Positions 8,937-17,991 of a stretch of 38,853 nucleotides of DNA are shown here, one piece after another. The notes beneath the pieces are model-generated. The model was not told the origin of the DNA. It saw only the letters and a program-made list of their open reading frames with translations, and searched no databases. The stretch is from NCBI GenBank assembly GCA_947631095.1, contig CANRJX010000007.1, forward strand, positions 1 to 38,853, written 5' to 3'. Every line of letters begins with the position of its first letter. The stretch's first letter is position 1. Made by a program: the position numbers and the translations under genes. The DNA is from an uncultured Wohlfahrtiimonas sp. Lineage in GTDB: Bacteria > Pseudomonadota > Gammaproteobacteria > Cardiobacteriales > Wohlfahrtiimonadaceae.

Positions 8937-10307
8937 TTACCCCAAAGATTTAAAAGCATCAATCGCCCGCACTCTACTGCTTTTTAAATCTACAATCGCA
9001 TTTTTTTGTGCTTTTAGGATCTTTTTATTATCCAAGCGTGCCAATTCAGGACACCATTTGCGAATAAAATCACCATTTGGATCAAATCGTTCAGATTGAG
9101 TCTCAGGGTTAAATACTCGAAAATATGGCACAGCATCTGTTCCTGTCGAAGCTGACCATTGCCAACCGCCATTATTGGCAGCAAAATCACCATCGATTAA
9201 GTTTTGCATAAACCATGCTTCACCTTTGCGCCAATCAATCAATAAGTTTTTTGTTAGAAACATTGCTGTAATCATGCGCCCACGATTGTGCATCCAACCT
9301 GTCGCTTTAAGTTGTCGCATAAAAGCATCAACAATTGGAATACCTGTTTTACCGTTTTTCCATGCTTCAAAATCTGATTCACTATCACGCCACAGAATAT
9401 TTTCTGTTTTTTCTATAAAAGCTCGATTCTTAGACACTCGTGGAAAGTTCCACATAATGTGGCTATAAAACTCGCGCCAATAAAGCTCATTCATCCAAGT
9501 TAAAATGCCTTCATGCCCTGTATGATAATCGCCTTCATTTAAAATTAAAGCTTCTTTCAATAATGCCTTCACAGATACAATCCCCAAAGCAAGATAAGGA
9601 GATAAACGGCTAGTGCCATCTAATGATGGAATATCTCGATTGATATGATATTTATAAATATCTTCTTTTAAAAAGCTCTGAAGAATTTCAAATGCAGCAT
9701 TTTCACCTGCTTTATAGGTTAAATTATCAAAGGCTTCATAAGGATTCGTTGAAACATCATCACTTTCAATGTCTAATTTCGTTTGAGTTGGTATATCAGA
9801 ATAATTTTCAAAATAAGTGTATTGCAACACATCGATTAAACGCTTTTTAAAAGCTGTAAACACTTTATAAGGTTGGTTTTCACCATTGAGTATGGAACCT
9901 AACTTAACTAAATAATTATCATAATAATGATGAATATTAAGATTTTTTTGCTTTAAATGTCGATAAACTGCACGATCTCTCTCAACCTCATTCACACCCA
10001 CTTCATGATTAAAATAAAGCGATGAAATGTTATGCGCCACCATCAATTGTTCAATACTTTCAGGAATTTCCGTCCAAGCATCCACAGCAACCACTTTTAA
10101 AGGAATGTTTTTTTTACTCAAGGCCTCTTTCAGTTCTTGTAGATTACGCCACATAAATGCTAATTTTAACTTAGCATCATTATGTTGCTCCCAATCATTT
10201 GGCGAAACCACAAAGAGCGCTATCGTTTGACCATGATGAATCGCATTGTACAAAGCTTCATTATCATGAATGCGTAAATCAGATCGAAACCACATTAAAG
10301 ATCGCAT
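8937..10307 (-). CDS. phrB: Deoxyribodipyrimidine (CPD) photolyase, class I
   Basis: Blue-light-driven flavoenzyme that reverses cyclobutane pyrimidine dimers. The 456 aa show an N-terminal alpha/beta antenna domain (MWFRSDLRIHDNEAL...ALFVVSP) and a C-terminal FAD domain. The FAD/DNA signature is WMHNRGRMITAMFLTKNLLIDWRKGE, followed by DGDFAANNGGWQWSASTGTDA and PYFRVFNPETQSERFDPNGDFIRKWCPEL. These blocks match class I microbial CPD photolyases (E. coli PhrB type) rather than (6-4) or DASH enzymes. TGAGG lies 5 bases before the ATG. The antenna cofactor (MTHF or other) cannot be told from the sequence. It is probably transcribed alone, as no terminator separates it clearly from the downstream HEAT gene. 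Confidence 0.94.
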   Translation of the reverse strand: MRSLMWFRSDLRIHDNEALYNAIHHGQTIALFVVSPNDWEQHNDAKLKLAFMWRNLQELKEALSKKNIPLKVVAVDAWTEIPESIEQLMVAHNISSLYFNHEVGVNEVERDRAVYRHLKQKNLNIHHYYDNYLVKLGSILNGENQPYKVFTAFKKRLIDVLQYTYFENYSDIPTQTKLDIESDDVSTNPYEAFDNLTYKAGENAAFEILQSFLKEDIYKYHINRDIPSLDGTSRLSPYLALGIVSVKALLKEALILNEGDYHTGHEGILTWMNELYWREFYSHIMWNFPRVSKNRAFIEKTENILWRDSESDFEAWKNGKTGIPIVDAFMRQLKATGWMHNRGRMITAMFLTKNLLIDWRKGEAWFMQNLIDGDFAANNGGWQWSASTGTDAVPYFRVFNPETQSERFDPNGDFIRKWCPELARLDNKKILKAQKNAIVDLKSSRVRAIDAFKSLG

Positions 10308-10382
10308 AAAACCTCAGATTTTGATTAGTTATAAAATATGTGAGGCATTATATATTACCTTTACGATAAGGATTCTACGATG

Positions 10383-10413
10383 ATAAAAAAAAGGATCAAC
10401 AATTAATCCTTTT
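10383..10413 (-). terminator. Rho-independent terminator of the permease-sulfatase unit
   Basis: An 8-bp stem (10389-10396 with 10406-10413). On the minus strand it runs into eight T, 33 bases after the sulfatase stop codon. Confidence 0.75.
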
Positions 10414-10445
10414 ACTCTATTTAAGAATTTCTTCAAGCGCCTAAC

Positions 10446-12086
10446 TTATCCTTCATAGGGAATATACTGCCCTTCTGCTTCTTGAATAAAAGTGTTTTGA
10501 CGATAATCTTCATACTTTTGAATTAAATCTACTAATTTTTCAGGTTGCTCTGTGGCTAAATTTATTGTTTCTAATGGATCATTTTTAATGTTGAACAATA
10601 ACCACTCCCCCAACGTTGCTTTAGGATAAGTACTACTCAAACGTCGAATCTTCCAATCACCTTCTATATAAGCCGATTGATTATGCAATTCGACTGCAAA
10701 AGTATTGCGCAACTGCTCTCTTTTACCCTCTACTAAATTAGTTTTATGGCTAACTCCATAAAACTGTAAACGATCCTTTGGAATATTCACTTCAACATTA
10801 GTCAAGTCATACAATGTTGGTGCTAAATCATAGGCTGCAATATAGTTAGAACTCACCTCACCTTTTAAAGCAGGATTTAACATCGGTGCTTTTAAAATAA
10901 AATCGGTATTGATGCCGCCTTGTGCTGCAGTAGTTTTATGTAGCATTTGATAAGGTGCATTATTAACATTTGCCCAATTCGCACCAACAGATGCAAATGA
11001 GCCTTTGCGTCCTAAGTTTTCTATGCTGTCATCTACATGCATTAATCGCCAAAACTCTTCCTCATCATATAACTCTCTACCACCTGGATTTGCACCATTA
11101 TCCGTAACAAAAGCAACAATCGTATTATCATAACGACCAGTATCTTTTAATGTTTTTAAGACATCGCCAATTTGTTCATCCATAATTGCGATCATAGCTG
11201 CATAGACCTGCATTTTTCTGCTTTCTCTTAATTTTTCCTCATCAGATAATGCACCCCATGTTTCTGCTAACTTAAGATCAGGAATAGGAATTCCTTTAGC
11301 AATCAGTCCTTGATCTACCAAAGCTTTCATACGCGCTAAATAAACTGGTTCATATCCATCTTTATATTTATCTTTAAACTTTTCTATCCATTCATCTGGT
11401 GCCTGAATAGGATCATGTGGTGCCGTAAAAGCTAAATATGCAAAAATTGGCTGATCCTTTGGTGTTTCTTTGATCCACTGAGATAATTGTTGTGCGTAGA
11501 ATGTAGAAGAGTAAAAATCTTCAGGCGGCGTAACTTTTTCACCATCTAATGTGTAATATGTGTGGAATTTTTCTGGCGCACCTAACGGCATCATGTCTGC
11601 AAAATGGCTAGCACCACCGCCCATAAATGCATAAGCATGATTAAAACCACGATCTGTTGGTTTTGCACCATCTTTAAAACCGATATGCCATTTACCCGCC
11701 ATCAAAGTTTCATAGCCATTTTGTTGGAAGACTTCAGGCATCGTTTTAACCCGCTCAGTCAGCTGCATTTCATAACCAGGCTGACCTTCAGTGGAGTCAT
11801 ACCACCACATCCCTCCCATCCCTGCCTGATGATTAGTATTTCCTGTCATCAGCATAGAACGAGCAGGTGCAGACATTGGAGAGGTGTAATATTGATTAAA
11901 ACGTACACCTTCTTCTGCCAAAGTCTGTAAATTAGGTGTTGGTATTTCGCCACCAAATGGTGAAATATCTGAAAACCCCATATCATCAGCCACTATCAAT
12001 AATACATTAGGTTTAGTAAGCGCATCGTCAGCAAAACTATGTCCAAACAAAGAGACACACAATGTCGCTAAAGTTGTTTTTTTCAT
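10446..12086 (-). CDS. Exported arylsulfatase-type sulfatase, Ser-type active site
   Basis: Sulfatase-family hydrolase of sulfate esters (alkaline phosphatase fold), about 546 aa. An N-terminal signal peptide (MKKTTLATLCVSLFGHSFA) predicts periplasmic location. Metal residues lie in NVLLIVADDMGFSD (Asp34, Asp35). The active-site motif is S-A-P-A-R...T-G (Ser72), so the formylglycine nucleophile would be made from serine, which is known to need a radical-SAM anaerobic-type maturase (AtsB/anSME); none is in the window. KWHIGF and FVTDNGANPGG are further family blocks. The ATG at 12086 is chosen because GAGAGG lies 8 bases upstream; an ATG at 12092 is only 2 bases from it. It follows the APC permease by 28 bases, so both share a transcript. 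The sequence resembles broad arylsulfatases more than cytoplasmic choline-sulfatase BetC. The substrate is unknown. Confidence 0.88.
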   Translation of the reverse strand: MKKTTLATLCVSLFGHSFADDALTKPNVLLIVADDMGFSDISPFGGEIPTPNLQTLAEEGVRFNQYYTSPMSAPARSMLMTGNTNHQAGMGGMWWYDSTEGQPGYEMQLTERVKTMPEVFQQNGYETLMAGKWHIGFKDGAKPTDRGFNHAYAFMGGGASHFADMMPLGAPEKFHTYYTLDGEKVTPPEDFYSSTFYAQQLSQWIKETPKDQPIFAYLAFTAPHDPIQAPDEWIEKFKDKYKDGYEPVYLARMKALVDQGLIAKGIPIPDLKLAETWGALSDEEKLRESRKMQVYAAMIAIMDEQIGDVLKTLKDTGRYDNTIVAFVTDNGANPGGRELYDEEEFWRLMHVDDSIENLGRKGSFASVGANWANVNNAPYQMLHKTTAAQGGINTDFILKAPMLNPALKGEVSSNYIAAYDLAPTLYDLTNVEVNIPKDRLQFYGVSHKTNLVEGKREQLRNTFAVELHNQSAYIEGDWKIRRLSSTYPKATLGEWLLFNIKNDPLETINLATEQPEKLVDLIQKYEDYRQNTFIQEAEGQYIPYEG

Positions 12087-12114
12087 TCCCATATCCTCTC
12101 TATCTTTATAATCA

Positions 12115-13545
12115 TTAAACGTTGTTAATCAATTGAGCTAAGCGCTTTTGATACGATGGCAAGAACCGACTTAAAATAGAGGCATAGAAATACCCACAAA
12201 TCGCTGAACCAAATACCAATATTGGTACTAAATAGATCACTTTAGATTTAATTCCACTCAATACATCTAGATTCATTGTTACGATATACAACACAATCGA
12301 CATTAAAATGGACGCTAAAATAGGTGCGTAGAGAACTTTCCATTTTGGTAGCGCTAATTCCGGTCTTTTATTAAAAAAAGCGATCACAGCAATAGAAACA
12401 AAAATTTGCAACAATAAAATAGCCATCGTTGTAATCGCTGATCCCCATGTAAAAATATCAATCAAAGGATCCTGTCCTAATAAAGCCAACAATACGATCA
12501 TGGTAATCATAAAAACTGTCTGACAAACACTAGAAATATAGGGGGTTTGTTTTGTAGGATGTAAAACTGCTAATTTATTCCAAAACAGTCCATCACGTGA
12601 CATTACATAAAAATAACGAGCAATATTGTTATGAAAAGATTGGGTTGCTGCAAATAAACTTGTGATCAACAAAATATTAATAGTTAACACTGACCACTTG
12701 CCCAATGCTGACTCAGCTAACTGAAATACAAATAATTCAGGATTGGCTGCTACAGCTTCGCGAATATAATCAGAGCCATGAGCTTGAATTAATGCCCAGC
12801 TACAAAATGCAAAAAAACTTGTAATTAATAAAACAGCAATAATGGTTGCTAAAGGAATATTGCGTTCTGGATTTTTGCACTCTTCTGTGTAAATAGCGGT
12901 TGCTTCAAAGCCAATAAAAGCAGCCACTGAAAATACTAGCGCCATCCCAACATTGCCATCAAAAACAATACTTGGCATAAAAGGCTTCGCATCTAAAGCT
13001 CCTAAACTGCCTTGTTTAAAAACGATAACGCAAGCCACTAAAAGTGCAATACCAACTTCTAATAGCATTAAAATGCCTAAAATTTTACCGCCAATCTCAA
13101 TTCGCTCTACACCTAAGAAACAGACGAATAGCAACATGACAATCGTATAAATCCACCAAGGCAAGTCAAAACCCAAATATTCCACAAAAAATATTTGCGT
13201 AAATAAACCAAAAATTGCAGCAATAGCAATTTGAATGGAAGCATAAGCCAAGATTGCTAGTGATAATCCACTGACACCTAATTTACTGCCTAAACCAGCA
13301 GAAATATAAGCATAAAATGCACCTGAATTTTTAATATATTTACTCATGGTAATAAAACCGATAGCAAATAAAAGCAAAATCATTCCAGATAGTACATAAA
13401 TGCCTGATATACCAGCACCATTACCCTCTAATATAGCAACAGGCATCGCACCAATTAAGCCCGTTAACGGTGATGCAGCTGCAACAACAAAAAATACTAA
13501 TGATGCCAAACCTAAACTTCTTTTTGTTTGACCTTGAGACTCCAT
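12115..13545 (-). CDS. APC-superfamily amino acid/amine permease
   Basis: Inner-membrane secondary transporter of 476 aa with about 12 hydrophobic segments. The family signature is visible: SPLTGLIGAMPVAILEGNGAG in TM1-2, SGAFYAYISAGLG before TM3, and GFEATAIYTEECKNPERNIP after TM6. It probably imports an amino acid or amine by proton symport; the substrate is not readable. GGGGGT lies 5 bases before the ATG. It is the first gene of a two-gene unit with the sulfatase, so it may import the desulfated product made in the periplasm (inference). One copy of the shared palindrome (13580-13593) lies 35 bases upstream of its start. Confidence 0.9.
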   Translation of the reverse strand: MESQGQTKRSLGLASLVFFVVAAASPLTGLIGAMPVAILEGNGAGISGIYVLSGMILLLFAIGFITMSKYIKNSGAFYAYISAGLGSKLGVSGLSLAILAYASIQIAIAAIFGLFTQIFFVEYLGFDLPWWIYTIVMLLFVCFLGVERIEIGGKILGILMLLEVGIALLVACVIVFKQGSLGALDAKPFMPSIVFDGNVGMALVFSVAAFIGFEATAIYTEECKNPERNIPLATIIAVLLITSFFAFCSWALIQAHGSDYIREAVAANPELFVFQLAESALGKWSVLTINILLITSLFAATQSFHNNIARYFYVMSRDGLFWNKLAVLHPTKQTPYISSVCQTVFMITMIVLLALLGQDPLIDIFTWGSAITTMAILLLQIFVSIAVIAFFNKRPELALPKWKVLYAPILASILMSIVLYIVTMNLDVLSGIKSKVIYLVPILVFGSAICGYFYASILSRFLPSYQKRLAQLINNV

Positions 13546-13579
13546 CCTACACCCCCATTCGTAGTCTTTATGTAATTAA

Positions 13580-13593
13580 ACTAATTTATTAGT
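13580..13593. promoter_or_regulatory. Shared cluster palindrome, copy 1 (permease-sulfatase)
   Basis: ACTAAT-TT-ATTAGT, a perfect 14-base palindrome, 35 bases upstream of the permease start. It is 12/14 or better identical to copies at 14564 and 18263. It is a candidate operator of the adjacent AraC-family regulator. Confidence 0.6.
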
Positions 13594-13648
13594 GAATTTC
13601 AGTATAGAGCGCATAAGAGAATGGGTAATAGAATAAATCGGAACATTA

Positions 13649-14500
13649 TTAGTTTCTAAAAGCAATTAATTCATCACCAATATGCAATTGATTTATATTA
13701 TCTTTTTCTTTAACCGTACGAATAAATATACTGGGAGTCTGTGCGGCAAATCGCTTAAATTCACGTAGGAAATGAGACTGATCTGCATAGCCTTCATCAG
13801 AAGCGAGATCAGTCAAACTGAGTCGATTATCTATAATCATACGTTGCATCACTCTTTGAAACCTAATAATAAGCGCATAACTCTTTGGAGATAAACCAAA
13901 ATTATCTACAAAAACCTTACTGATATAACGTGAAGAATATCCGGTATATTTTTCCAAATCACCAATGCGTATATCACCTTCACTTAAGGTAATTAAATCT
14001 CGAATTTGTAGCCCAAAAGAAGACAAATCACGATCCATATGATCATTAAAAAACCTTATAAAACAGCTAGATAAATCTTCTATATCATTTAACACACTCA
14101 GTTTTTGGATCAAATCGTGAGATTTCGAAAATAAATCATATAATGAATACTCAGAGTCGACTAAATTTTTAGGTTCAACATTCACAAATTTTGGAATGAA
14201 ACCTGGTTTAAAACGAACGCCAAAATATCGTTTACCTTTCTGTATTTCGACCAATCTTGCTGTCGTTGTTGTGCCACAAAGCCTGGCTTTAGAGTCATTA
14301 CCATCACATAAAAAAAGAATGTCGACACTGGCATCAGGAATGGCAAAAACCTGACCATCGGACAAATCTGCAGTAAAACTATAAAAATGAGAAATGCATG
14401 AATCATTCATAATTTTAATGTCGTAATTCAAACTTGTACTTAATGTAAAGTATGGCTGTATAGTCCGCACTTCTCTTGCTACTCTATCTACTTGAAACAT
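13649..14500 (-). CDS. AraC-family transcriptional regulator
   Basis: A 283-aa regulator with an N-terminal ligand/oligomerisation region (about 1-170; IPDASVDILFLCDG...GVRFKPGF resembles the N domains of small AraC regulators) and a C-terminal double HTH. HTH 1 covers IRIGDLEKYTGYSSRYISKVFVDNFG and HTH 2 covers LSLTDLASDEGYADQSHFLREFKRFAAQTP. The ATG at 14500 has GAGG 6 bases upstream; a longer frame to 14533 has no visible ribosome site. It sits between the minus-strand permease-sulfatase unit and the plus-strand oxidase operon, the classic place for a local regulator. It probably controls both units and itself through the palindrome copies. Whether it activates or represses is not readable. 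Confidence 0.9.
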   Translation of the reverse strand: MFQVDRVAREVRTIQPYFTLSTSLNYDIKIMNDSCISHFYSFTADLSDGQVFAIPDASVDILFLCDGNDSKARLCGTTTTARLVEIQKGKRYFGVRFKPGFIPKFVNVEPKNLVDSEYSLYDLFSKSHDLIQKLSVLNDIEDLSSCFIRFFNDHMDRDLSSFGLQIRDLITLSEGDIRIGDLEKYTGYSSRYISKVFVDNFGLSPKSYALIIRFQRVMQRMIIDNRLSLTDLASDEGYADQSHFLREFKRFAAQTPSIFIRTVKEKDNINQLHIGDELIAFRN

Positions 14501-14563
14501 TATTAACCTCGACAAAAATGAGATAAAATTCAAAGATTTAATGATTTATCATCATATTTTTTT

Positions 14564-14577
14564 ACTAAGTTAGTAGT
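14564..14577. promoter_or_regulatory. Shared cluster palindrome, copy 2 (araC-type gene / oxidase operon)
   Basis: ACTAAG-TT-AGTAGT, an imperfect version of the palindrome, with an extra half site TTAGT at 14580-14584. It lies 64 bases upstream of the regulator start and 160 upstream of the oxidase start, in the divergent intergenic region. Confidence 0.5.
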
Positions 14578-14737
14578 GATTAGTTTTGTGATTTTGTCAA
14601 GTTTTATAATTTTATATTTCATTCCAATAGATCATCAGATGTTCTGATTTATTCTATTTTATCCTACGCATATCTCTAACAATAAGAAGCACAACGAATT
14701 CATTACAAAATGAATCACTGAGGACGAGGATAAGCAA

Positions 14738-16039
14738 ATGAGCATAGAGATTGATACAGCCACCTACTACACGGCCACTAAAAAATATTTTATAAATTTC
14801 CCAGAACTTGAAGAAAATATTAATGTTGATGTTGTTGTAATTGGCGGTGGATTTACGGGGATTAATACATCATTAGAATTGGCAGAAAATGGCATTACCA
14901 GCATCGCTGTTTTAGAAGCGAAATATCTAGGATATGGTGGTACAGGGCGCAATGGTGGCCAGATCATGGCTGGTATTGGACATGATATTGAATGTTTAGA
15001 AAGCAGTGTTGGTAAAGAAGGTGTTAAAACCTTATTTGAAATTAGTAACTTAGGTTCACAGATTATTCAAGATCGTATCAAAAAATACGATATTGATGCT
15101 GATTTCAGACATGGATATGCTTATATGGCATTCAATAACCGCCAAACTAAGACCTTGCAATCATGGGAAAAAGATTTCAAATCGGTTGATCCTAATAGTG
15201 ATATTTATATGGTGTATGGCAACGATGTACAATCTGTAATTGGCTCCAAAGCTTATGAAAGTGGCTTAGTACATATGGGTGCTGGCCAAGTACACTCACT
15301 CAACCTCTTACTCGGCGAAGCAAAAGCACTCAGTTCTTATGGGGTAAAAATCTTTGAATATAGCCCTGCTCTAGAAGTAACTTATGGTGAAAAAATTGTT
15401 GTCCGTACCGCTAAAGGCACAGTTACCGCTAAAAAATTACTATGGGCTTGCGATAGTTTTTTAAACAAAATGGAACCTGAGTTACATAAAAAAACCATCA
15501 ACACTTTCGCTTATCAGATGATGACTGAGCCATTATCTGATGAATTAATAGAGCAAATCAGCCCTATTCGAGGTGCATATAGCGATATAAGACCCGTCAT
15601 TGATTATTACAGAGTCACCAATGAAAACCGTTTACTTTTTGGAAGCGCCACTTATTTTGTTGAACATACACCTAGTGATTTAAAAGCATACAACAGAAAA
15701 AATATGCTAAAGATATTCCCATATTTAGAGAAAGTTCACATTGATTTAGCATGGGGCGGACCAATGGCATGTAGTGCCAACCTATTCCCACAAATTGGTA
15801 GCTTACCCAATCATCCTAATGTTTTCTATTGCCAAGGTTATTCAGGCTTTGGTGTAACACCCAGTCATATTGTTTGTAAAGTATTAGCAGAAGGCATTCG
15901 AGAACAAAAAGGTCACTATGACCTATTTGCCCGAGTTAAACATAAATCCATCATTGGTAAAGATCTATTTAGACCATTTTTACTCACTGGTGCAAAATCT
16001 TTTCACCAACTTTCTGGCTATTTTAATGGCCGTCGCTAA
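14738..16039 (+). CDS. FAD-dependent amine oxidase, PuuB-like (DAO family)
   Basis: Flavin oxidoreductase of 433 aa in the D-amino acid oxidase fold family, closest in look to gamma-glutamylputrescine oxidoreductase PuuB. It would oxidise a primary or secondary amine to an aldehyde plus ammonia and H2O2. The ADP-binding beta-alpha-beta is VDVVVIGGGFTGINTSLELA (about 29-48), followed by GTGRNGGQIMAGIG (about 70-83), the PuuB-type flavin loop. The C terminus has YCQGYSGFGVTPSH, which closes the FAD site. There is no signal peptide. GAGGA lies 7 bases before the ATG. It is the first gene of oxidase-cupin-ALDH. PuuA, needed to glutamylate putrescine, is absent from the window, so the true substrate may be another amine. 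Confidence 0.85.
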   Translation: MSIEIDTATYYTATKKYFINFPELEENINVDVVVIGGGFTGINTSLELAENGITSIAVLEAKYLGYGGTGRNGGQIMAGIGHDIECLESSVGKEGVKTLFEISNLGSQIIQDRIKKYDIDADFRHGYAYMAFNNRQTKTLQSWEKDFKSVDPNSDIYMVYGNDVQSVIGSKAYESGLVHMGAGQVHSLNLLLGEAKALSSYGVKIFEYSPALEVTYGEKIVVRTAKGTVTAKKLLWACDSFLNKMEPELHKKTINTFAYQMMTEPLSDELIEQISPIRGAYSDIRPVIDYYRVTNENRLLFGSATYFVEHTPSDLKAYNRKNMLKIFPYLEKVHIDLAWGGPMACSANLFPQIGSLPNHPNVFYCQGYSGFGVTPSHIVCKVLAEGIREQKGHYDLFARVKHKSIIGKDLFRPFLLTGAKSFHQLSGYFNGRR

Positions 16040-16058
16040 TTAATAAAGGAGCATAACC

Positions 16059-16418
16059 ATGCAAAAAATTAAAAAAAATGTACAGTTAAATGAACTTGAC
16101 AGCTGGGGCACTGTAGCTGATCTCGGATCAGAAATTCTAGAAGGCACTGGCAATGCTTATGGAAAATTTACTGTAGGCAATCCGGAATTGCCAATCAGCG
16201 GTGGTTACTTTGGTGTTGAAAAAAGTAAATTCCGTATGGTATATCCATTTACAGAACAAGCGGTGATCGTAACGGGACAAATTACCTTAACAAATGAAGA
16301 TACAGGTGAAAAATTTGTATTAAATGAAGGTGATAGCTGGATCGTTGAAAAAGGCACTAAAGTATTATGGGAAGTGCATAGCGATTTCTTTGTTAAGCAT
16401 TATTTATCTGCACTTTAA
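16059..16418 (+). CDS. Small cupin-domain protein (DUF861/cupin_3 type)
   Basis: A 119-aa single-domain cupin. The beta-barrel motifs are FRMVYPFTEQAVIVTGQITLT and VLNEGDSWIVEKGTKVLWEV. Classical metal-ligand histidines are not evident in the first motif, so it may bind a ligand rather than catalyse, as in DUF861-type cupins found beside PuuB-like oxidases. It sits 19 bases after the oxidase and has AAGGAG before its ATG. A hairpin follows before the ALDH gene. The role is unknown: it could sense or isomerise an intermediate of the amine pathway (inference). Confidence 0.78.
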   Translation: MQKIKKNVQLNELDSWGTVADLGSEILEGTGNAYGKFTVGNPELPISGGYFGVEKSKFRMVYPFTEQAVIVTGQITLTNEDTGEKFVLNEGDSWIVEKGTKVLWEVHSDFFVKHYLSAL

Positions 16419-16432
16419 AATAAATCATAGAT

Positions 16433-16462
16433 GCCCTATTAGCGCTTAAGAACTAATAGGGC
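16433..16462 (+). terminator. Intra-operon hairpin between cupin and ALDH genes
   Basis: A perfect 10-bp stem (16433-16442 with 16453-16462) and a 10-nt loop, followed by TTACAAAG rather than a T run. It may weaken readthrough or stabilise the upstream mRNA; full termination is unlikely because the ALDH ribosome site follows at once. Confidence 0.55.
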
Positions 16463-16479
16463 TTACAAAGGAGAACAGG

Positions 16480-17973
16480 ATGAGTGAAACACCAATTTTA
16501 CCAAGTGTAAGCGCATTTTTAAATCAACCATTGGCATCGTTTATTGATGGAAAAATCATCTCTGCTAAAGATCAGCCAACCATGGCGGTATATAACCCTG
16601 CAACAGGTGATGCTTTAACTGATGTTAAAATGTGTCAAATTTCTGACATGAATCTTGCTGTTGAAAATGCACATGCAGCATTTGAAGATCAACGCTGGTC
16701 TGGCATGCGCCCTGCTGACAGAGAAAAAGTACTGTATAAGTTGTCAGAATTACTGTTAGAACATGGTGAAACACTCGCACAATTAGAAACATTGAATCAA
16801 GGTAAATCCATTCATATTGCTCGTGCTGTTGAAGTTCAATCAACTGCTGAATACATTCGATATATTGCAGGCTGGTGTACTAAAATCACCGGGGATACTT
16901 TTGATGTTTCCATTGCTGTTCCTCCTAATACAAAACACACAGCCTTTACCAAAAAAGAACCGATTGGTGTTGTTGCAGCCATCGCTCCTTGGAACTTTCC
17001 ACTCGCAATCGCTGCATGGAAAAGCATTCCTGCGCTCGCAGCTGGTTGTTCAGTGGTTTTAAAACCTGCACATGAAACACCATTAACAGCTTTATATTTG
17101 GCACAACTGGCTATAGAAGCAGGAGTACCAGCAGGTGTATTCAATGTTTTAGTGGGTGCTGATGGTTCTGTTGGCCAAGCATTAGTAGAGCACCCATTAA
17201 TTAGAAAAGTAACGTTTACAGGCTCTACTGCTGTTGGAAAATTAGTCGGCAAAGCAGCTATTGAACATATGGCGCATTTTTCATTGGAATTGGGCGGTAA
17301 AAATCCAATGATCATTATGGATGATGTGGATATGCCTAAAATTATTAATGGCATCATGATGGGGTCATTCCTTAACAGTGGACAAGTATGCGCAGCTGCA
17401 TCACGAATTTATATTCATGAAAATATTTATCAAGCAGTCAAACATGAACTTAGCAAAGTAATTAAAAATCTCGTTATTGGCTCAGGTTTAGATGAAGCAA
17501 CACAAATACATCCTGTTACATCCTTGAAACAACAACAAAGCATCTTAGCACATCTTAATAAAGCAATTGAAGAAGGTGCAAATGTTATCTCTGCTGAGAT
17601 GCCCAATAAACAATCAGGCTATTTCGTTCCACCTACTTTAGTGACTGATATTACAATTGGTAGTCAAATTCTAAAACAAGAAGTCTTTGGCCCAGTAATC
17701 ACACTAGTACCATTTAAAACTGAAGATGAAGCAATACAATTGGCAAATGACTCGGAATATGGCCTCGCAGCGAGCTTGTGGACCAATAATTTATCACTTG
17801 CCATGAATATGATTCCCAAAATTAAATCAGGGACTGTTTGGGTGAATACACATATTCCACTAGATCCTGCAATGCCATTTGGCGGTGTTAAACAGTCTGG
17901 GATCGGTAGAGAATTTGGCAAAACTTCTGTTGAAAGTTTCACAGAAACAAAAACAATCTGTATCGCACATTAA
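16480..17973 (+). CDS. NAD(P)-dependent aldehyde dehydrogenase, PuuC-like
   Basis: Oxidises an aldehyde, presumably the product of the upstream FAD oxidase, to the acid. The 497 aa match the family. Catalytic residues are visible: Asn172 in APWNFP, Glu270 in LELGGKNP, Cys304 in NSGQVCAAASR, and the Rossmann glycine motif FTGSTAVGK. The C-terminal PFGGVKQSGIGREFG block is standard. AAGGAG lies 7 bases before the ATG. Sequence and context fit gamma-glutamyl-gamma-aminobutyraldehyde or aminoaldehyde dehydrogenases (PuuC/KauB group); aldehyde specificity cannot be settled. It differs clearly from the second ALDH at 32039. Confidence 0.92.
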   Translation: MSETPILPSVSAFLNQPLASFIDGKIISAKDQPTMAVYNPATGDALTDVKMCQISDMNLAVENAHAAFEDQRWSGMRPADREKVLYKLSELLLEHGETLAQLETLNQGKSIHIARAVEVQSTAEYIRYIAGWCTKITGDTFDVSIAVPPNTKHTAFTKKEPIGVVAAIAPWNFPLAIAAWKSIPALAAGCSVVLKPAHETPLTALYLAQLAIEAGVPAGVFNVLVGADGSVGQALVEHPLIRKVTFTGSTAVGKLVGKAAIEHMAHFSLELGGKNPMIIMDDVDMPKIINGIMMGSFLNSGQVCAAASRIYIHENIYQAVKHELSKVIKNLVIGSGLDEATQIHPVTSLKQQQSILAHLNKAIEEGANVISAEMPNKQSGYFVPPTLVTDITIGSQILKQEVFGPVITLVPFKTEDEAIQLANDSEYGLAASLWTNNLSLAMNMIPKIKSGTVWVNTHIPLDPAMPFGGVKQSGIGREFGKTSVESFTETKTICIAH

Positions 17974-17991
17974 TATTCAAAATCAGATTGT

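Noticed and set aside
14501-14533. N-terminal extension of the AraC regulator (MNFISFLSRLI).
   Set aside because: No ribosome site precedes it, whereas GAGG lies 6 bases before the ATG at 14500.
16836-17357. 173-aa open frame on the minus strand inside the ALDH gene.
   Set aside because: It is antisense to a clearly conserved ALDH with all catalytic residues. It has no ribosome site and no recognisable domain.
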